A stretch of 64,000 bases of DNA, taken from NCBI GenBank assembly GCA_033584155.1, contig CP138355.1:3667826-3731825 (forward strand). Reading direction: 5' to 3'. Numbering within the stretch: the stretch's first letter is position 1; the number at the start of each line of letters is the position of its first letter. The notes below the pieces were generated by a model. That model had not been told where the DNA came from. It made no database searches and saw only the letters and a list, made by a program, of their open reading frames with translations. The translations under genes were made by a program, and so were the position numbers. Below, in pieces: positions 62,564 through 64,000 of the stretch. This DNA comes from Candidatus Electrothrix scaldis (GTDB taxonomy: Bacteria; Desulfobacterota; Desulfobulbia; Desulfobulbales; Desulfobulbaceae).

Positions 62564-62941
62564 GGTAGTACCTCCTGTTAATTTTTTTGTTAGTCCACAC
62601 CATATCAACATGATTATTGCTTTGCAATAAAATATTATCGCAAAACGATAATATTTTATTCTGTCACAAATTATTTGGTTTACTAACAGGATATCAAACA
62701 GGTAAACATGGAAAACTGAGTCGTCAAAAAGTAATTAAAAATAAGGTTGTTACAAAATAATCCCTAAAAACTTCGTTATGTGCGGAATGTCGGTTAAATG
62801 AAAAGTAAACAGGAAATCGCTACAAATAGGACAAATGTATACACTCCGGTATCACAGCCCAAAATCAGACCGCGCAACCATGCAAGTTGCAGAGTGGGGT
62901 TGAAGGTTCGAATCCTACAGTGACGGGACAAAAAAAAGAAT
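62564..62941. other. AT-rich intergenic region with a tRNA-like remnant
   Basis: About 380 bases with no supported gene. At 62874-62890 there is a 5-bp stem with a 7-base loop (GCAAC-CATGCAA-GTTGC) like an anticodon arm, and at 62902-62918 a T-arm-like sequence (GAAGGTTCGAATCCTAC, one mismatch). The acceptor and D arms do not pair, so it is not a working tRNA. Upstream, the start of the DUF2975 gene has an AATATTATCG/CGATAATATT inverted repeat near 62630-62655, possibly the XRE operator. Confidence 0.4.
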
Positions 62942-63442
62942 CTACGAAGTGAGTTCAAGAAAAAATAGTTGTTCTATAAGAGAGGCTCCCCAATAGCTAA
63001 CTTCCCTTTCTTCGCATTTTGAAAAGCCGTAACCTAAATAAAGCCTCTTCGCTTGAGATAGATTATCAAATGTCCATAGCTCTATTTTCTGATAACCTGA
63101 AAATTTACAAAAATTTAAAGCATTAGTTAAAAGCTCTCCTCCGATCCCTTGACATTGATAACGAAAATCAACAATAAAAACTCGAATTCTGGCACAAGAT
63201 GGGAATCCTTCATGACTATCGACAGCAATTGAACCGATAATTACATTGTTTCTCTTTGCAACCCATAAGGAATCCTTTTTCTTATCAAACCTAGATGAAA
63301 AATTTTCAAGATAGCTTTTGACATCGTTCTTAAATTTTTCTCCCCATCCCAGGTTACAGACAAAAAAAAGTTCATGAAGAGTGGTTATCTGATCAATAAC
63401 ACCATGTGTATTAGGAAAGGTATGAATGACTTCTATATCCAT
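62942..63442 (-). CDS. GNAT-family N-acetyltransferase
   Basis: 166 residues, single GNAT domain. Acetyl-CoA-binding motif A is RYQCQGIGGELLTNAL (matching RxxGxG/A with Cys in place), preceded by the beta strand ARIRVFIVDF and followed by KIELWTFDNLSQAKRLYLGYGF (motif B). Substrate unknown. AT-rich and flanked on both sides by T-arm-like remnants, so probably acquired. Confidence 0.85.
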   Translation of the reverse strand: MDIEVIHTFPNTHGVIDQITTLHELFFVCNLGWGEKFKNDVKSYLENFSSRFDKKKDSLWVAKRNNVIIGSIAVDSHEGFPSCARIRVFIVDFRYQCQGIGGELLTNALNFCKFSGYQKIELWTFDNLSQAKRLYLGYGFSKCEEREVSYWGASLIEQLFFLELTS

Positions 63443-63535
63443 ATGTAATTATCGTTTTCCTCTTTATTCTCTAAAATAGAATAAAACATAACCCGTAATA
63501 TTGTTAAGATTAACCCGTTACGTTATTATTACATG

Positions 63536-63560
63536 GCATGCAAGGTTCGAGCCCTAGAGA
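63536..63560. other. T-arm-like sequence beyond the GNAT gene
   Basis: CAAGGTTCGAGCCCTAG at about 63541-63557 has the same layout and the same mismatch as the T-arm-like piece at 62902-62918 and shares AAGGTTCGA and CCTA with it. It may be the second boundary of an inserted segment or chance. Confidence 0.3.
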
Positions 63561-63687
63561 CAAAGCAAAAGAAAACCAGGCCACGCGCTCAGCACGGACC
63601 TGGTAACGTAGCCATAACAATAAATAGTCAAAACAGCATTGCTTACAGTATCAAGTCAACATACTAACTTGTAACCACTCTTTTTGT

Positions 63688-64000
63688 TCAAGACGATTTA
63701 TCTTTAGAGGAAGAGCTTATCTCAACCCTTGTCAAGGATACATTCAAAGGCTCACTAACCCCAGACCTTTCAATCGAGAGAGCAGCTTGAGAGCCTACCT
63801 TTCCTCTGAGTTTTTCCATTATCAAATACTTAAATGAGTTGTCTTGTGTCGCCTCTCCGTCAATATGCGTGATAACATCACCTTTCTGCACACCACTTGT
63901 CTCAGCTGGCATCTCACTTAATACATCAAGAACAACTAGCGGTCCCATATGTGTTTTTAAAGCCGGGTCATATAGCTGAGCTACTTTCAGGCCAAGACCA
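63688..64000 (-). CDS. PDZ-domain protein, N-terminal part outside the window
   Basis: The frame is open to the window edge (63949-64000 continues as GLGLKVAQLYDPALKTH), so the ATG at 63946-63948 is internal. The visible 104 residues form a C-terminal PDZ domain: GLGLKVAQL is the carboxylate-binding loop region, then VLDVLSEMPAETSGVQKGDVITHIDGEATQ and SQAALSIERSG, ending in a Ser/Lys tail (EISSSSKDKSS). Such domains end HtrA-type proteases or GspC-like proteins; the rest is not visible. Confidence 0.75.
   Translation of the reverse strand, partial: GLGLKVAQLYDPALKTHMGPLVVLDVLSEMPAETSGVQKGDVITHIDGEATQDNSFKYLIMEKLRGKVGSQAALSIERSGVSEPLNVSLTRVEISSSSKDKSS

Noticed and set aside
62874-62931. Functional tRNA gene
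   Set aside because: Only anticodon-like and T-like arms pair; acceptor and D arms fail and the loop lacks the conserved T before the anticodon.
1-64000. Insertion sequences or prophage
   Set aside because: No transposase, integrase, phage structural gene or long terminal repeats were found on either strand.

Overview
This window looks like chromosomal DNA of a sulfur-metabolising Desulfobacterota bacterium, most likely Desulfobulbales and possibly a cable-bacterium relative (Candidatus Electrothrix type). That placement is inference. It rests on a DUF39 homocysteine-biosynthesis protein, paired ferredoxin-domain MinD ATPases with a NifX-like partner (orange-protein type), a DsrE-family protein, a VKOR-DsbA fusion and type IV pilus genes; no rRNA or other phylogenetic marker was compared. 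Genes are dense, often with 1-20 nt overlaps. I saw no transposase, phage or CRISPR array.

Layout. 1-7.1 kb: envelope and housekeeping genes (AMIN protein, LolB-like and TPR lipoproteins, metallophosphoesterase, rsmE, yifB/comM). 7.2-19.5 kb: an almost entirely minus-strand surface-glycan cluster with four glycosyltransferases (one fused to a methyltransferase), two sugar-nucleotide epimerases, two GT-C-like membrane proteins, a methyltransferase and a flippase. Its middle part is clearly more AT-rich than the flanks, suggesting acquisition by transfer. 19.9-23.5 kb: gyrA-gpsA. 23.6-28 kb: a DsrE protein and an atypical malate/lactate dehydrogenase on one strand, divergent from a NifX-like/MinD/MinD operon whose promoter overlaps a perfect 16-bp palindrome. 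28-33.5 kb: a GH13 enzyme divergent from an overlapping pair made of a sugar-type binding protein and a class III nucleotide cyclase. 33.6-38.2 kb: a NarB-like nitrate reductase overlapping a hybrid sensor kinase and a small secreted protein. 38.2-41.9 kb: slyD and a Zn-finger mini-protein/uup/pheA operon.

42-47.6 kb is accessory: a CZB protein, a large secreted M23-fold repeat protein with a small Cys-containing secreted partner, tiny unknown genes, two near-identical 22-nt hairpins, a bidirectionally open 21-bp (heptapeptide) repeat array and a YitT membrane protein. 47.9-49.9 kb pairs a DUF39 sulfurtransferase with LarE. 50.1-52.4 kb: HU, tRNA-Pro(CGG), rfbB and rfbC.

The strongest candidate for a little-described system is 52.6-61.5 kb: a type IV pilin with two cysteines, a terminator placed directly before two tandem TMTC-like membrane/TPR proteins, a VKOR-DsbA disulfide-forming fusion, a GT-C-like membrane protein and a GspF/PilC-type platform protein, packed with overlaps. 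Together they suggest a locus for making, oxidising and probably glycosylating a pilin-like fibre. The last 2.5 kb (XRE regulator, DUF2975 protein, GNAT acetyltransferase between tRNA-arm-like remnants, start of a PDZ protein) is AT-rich and looks like accessory DNA.
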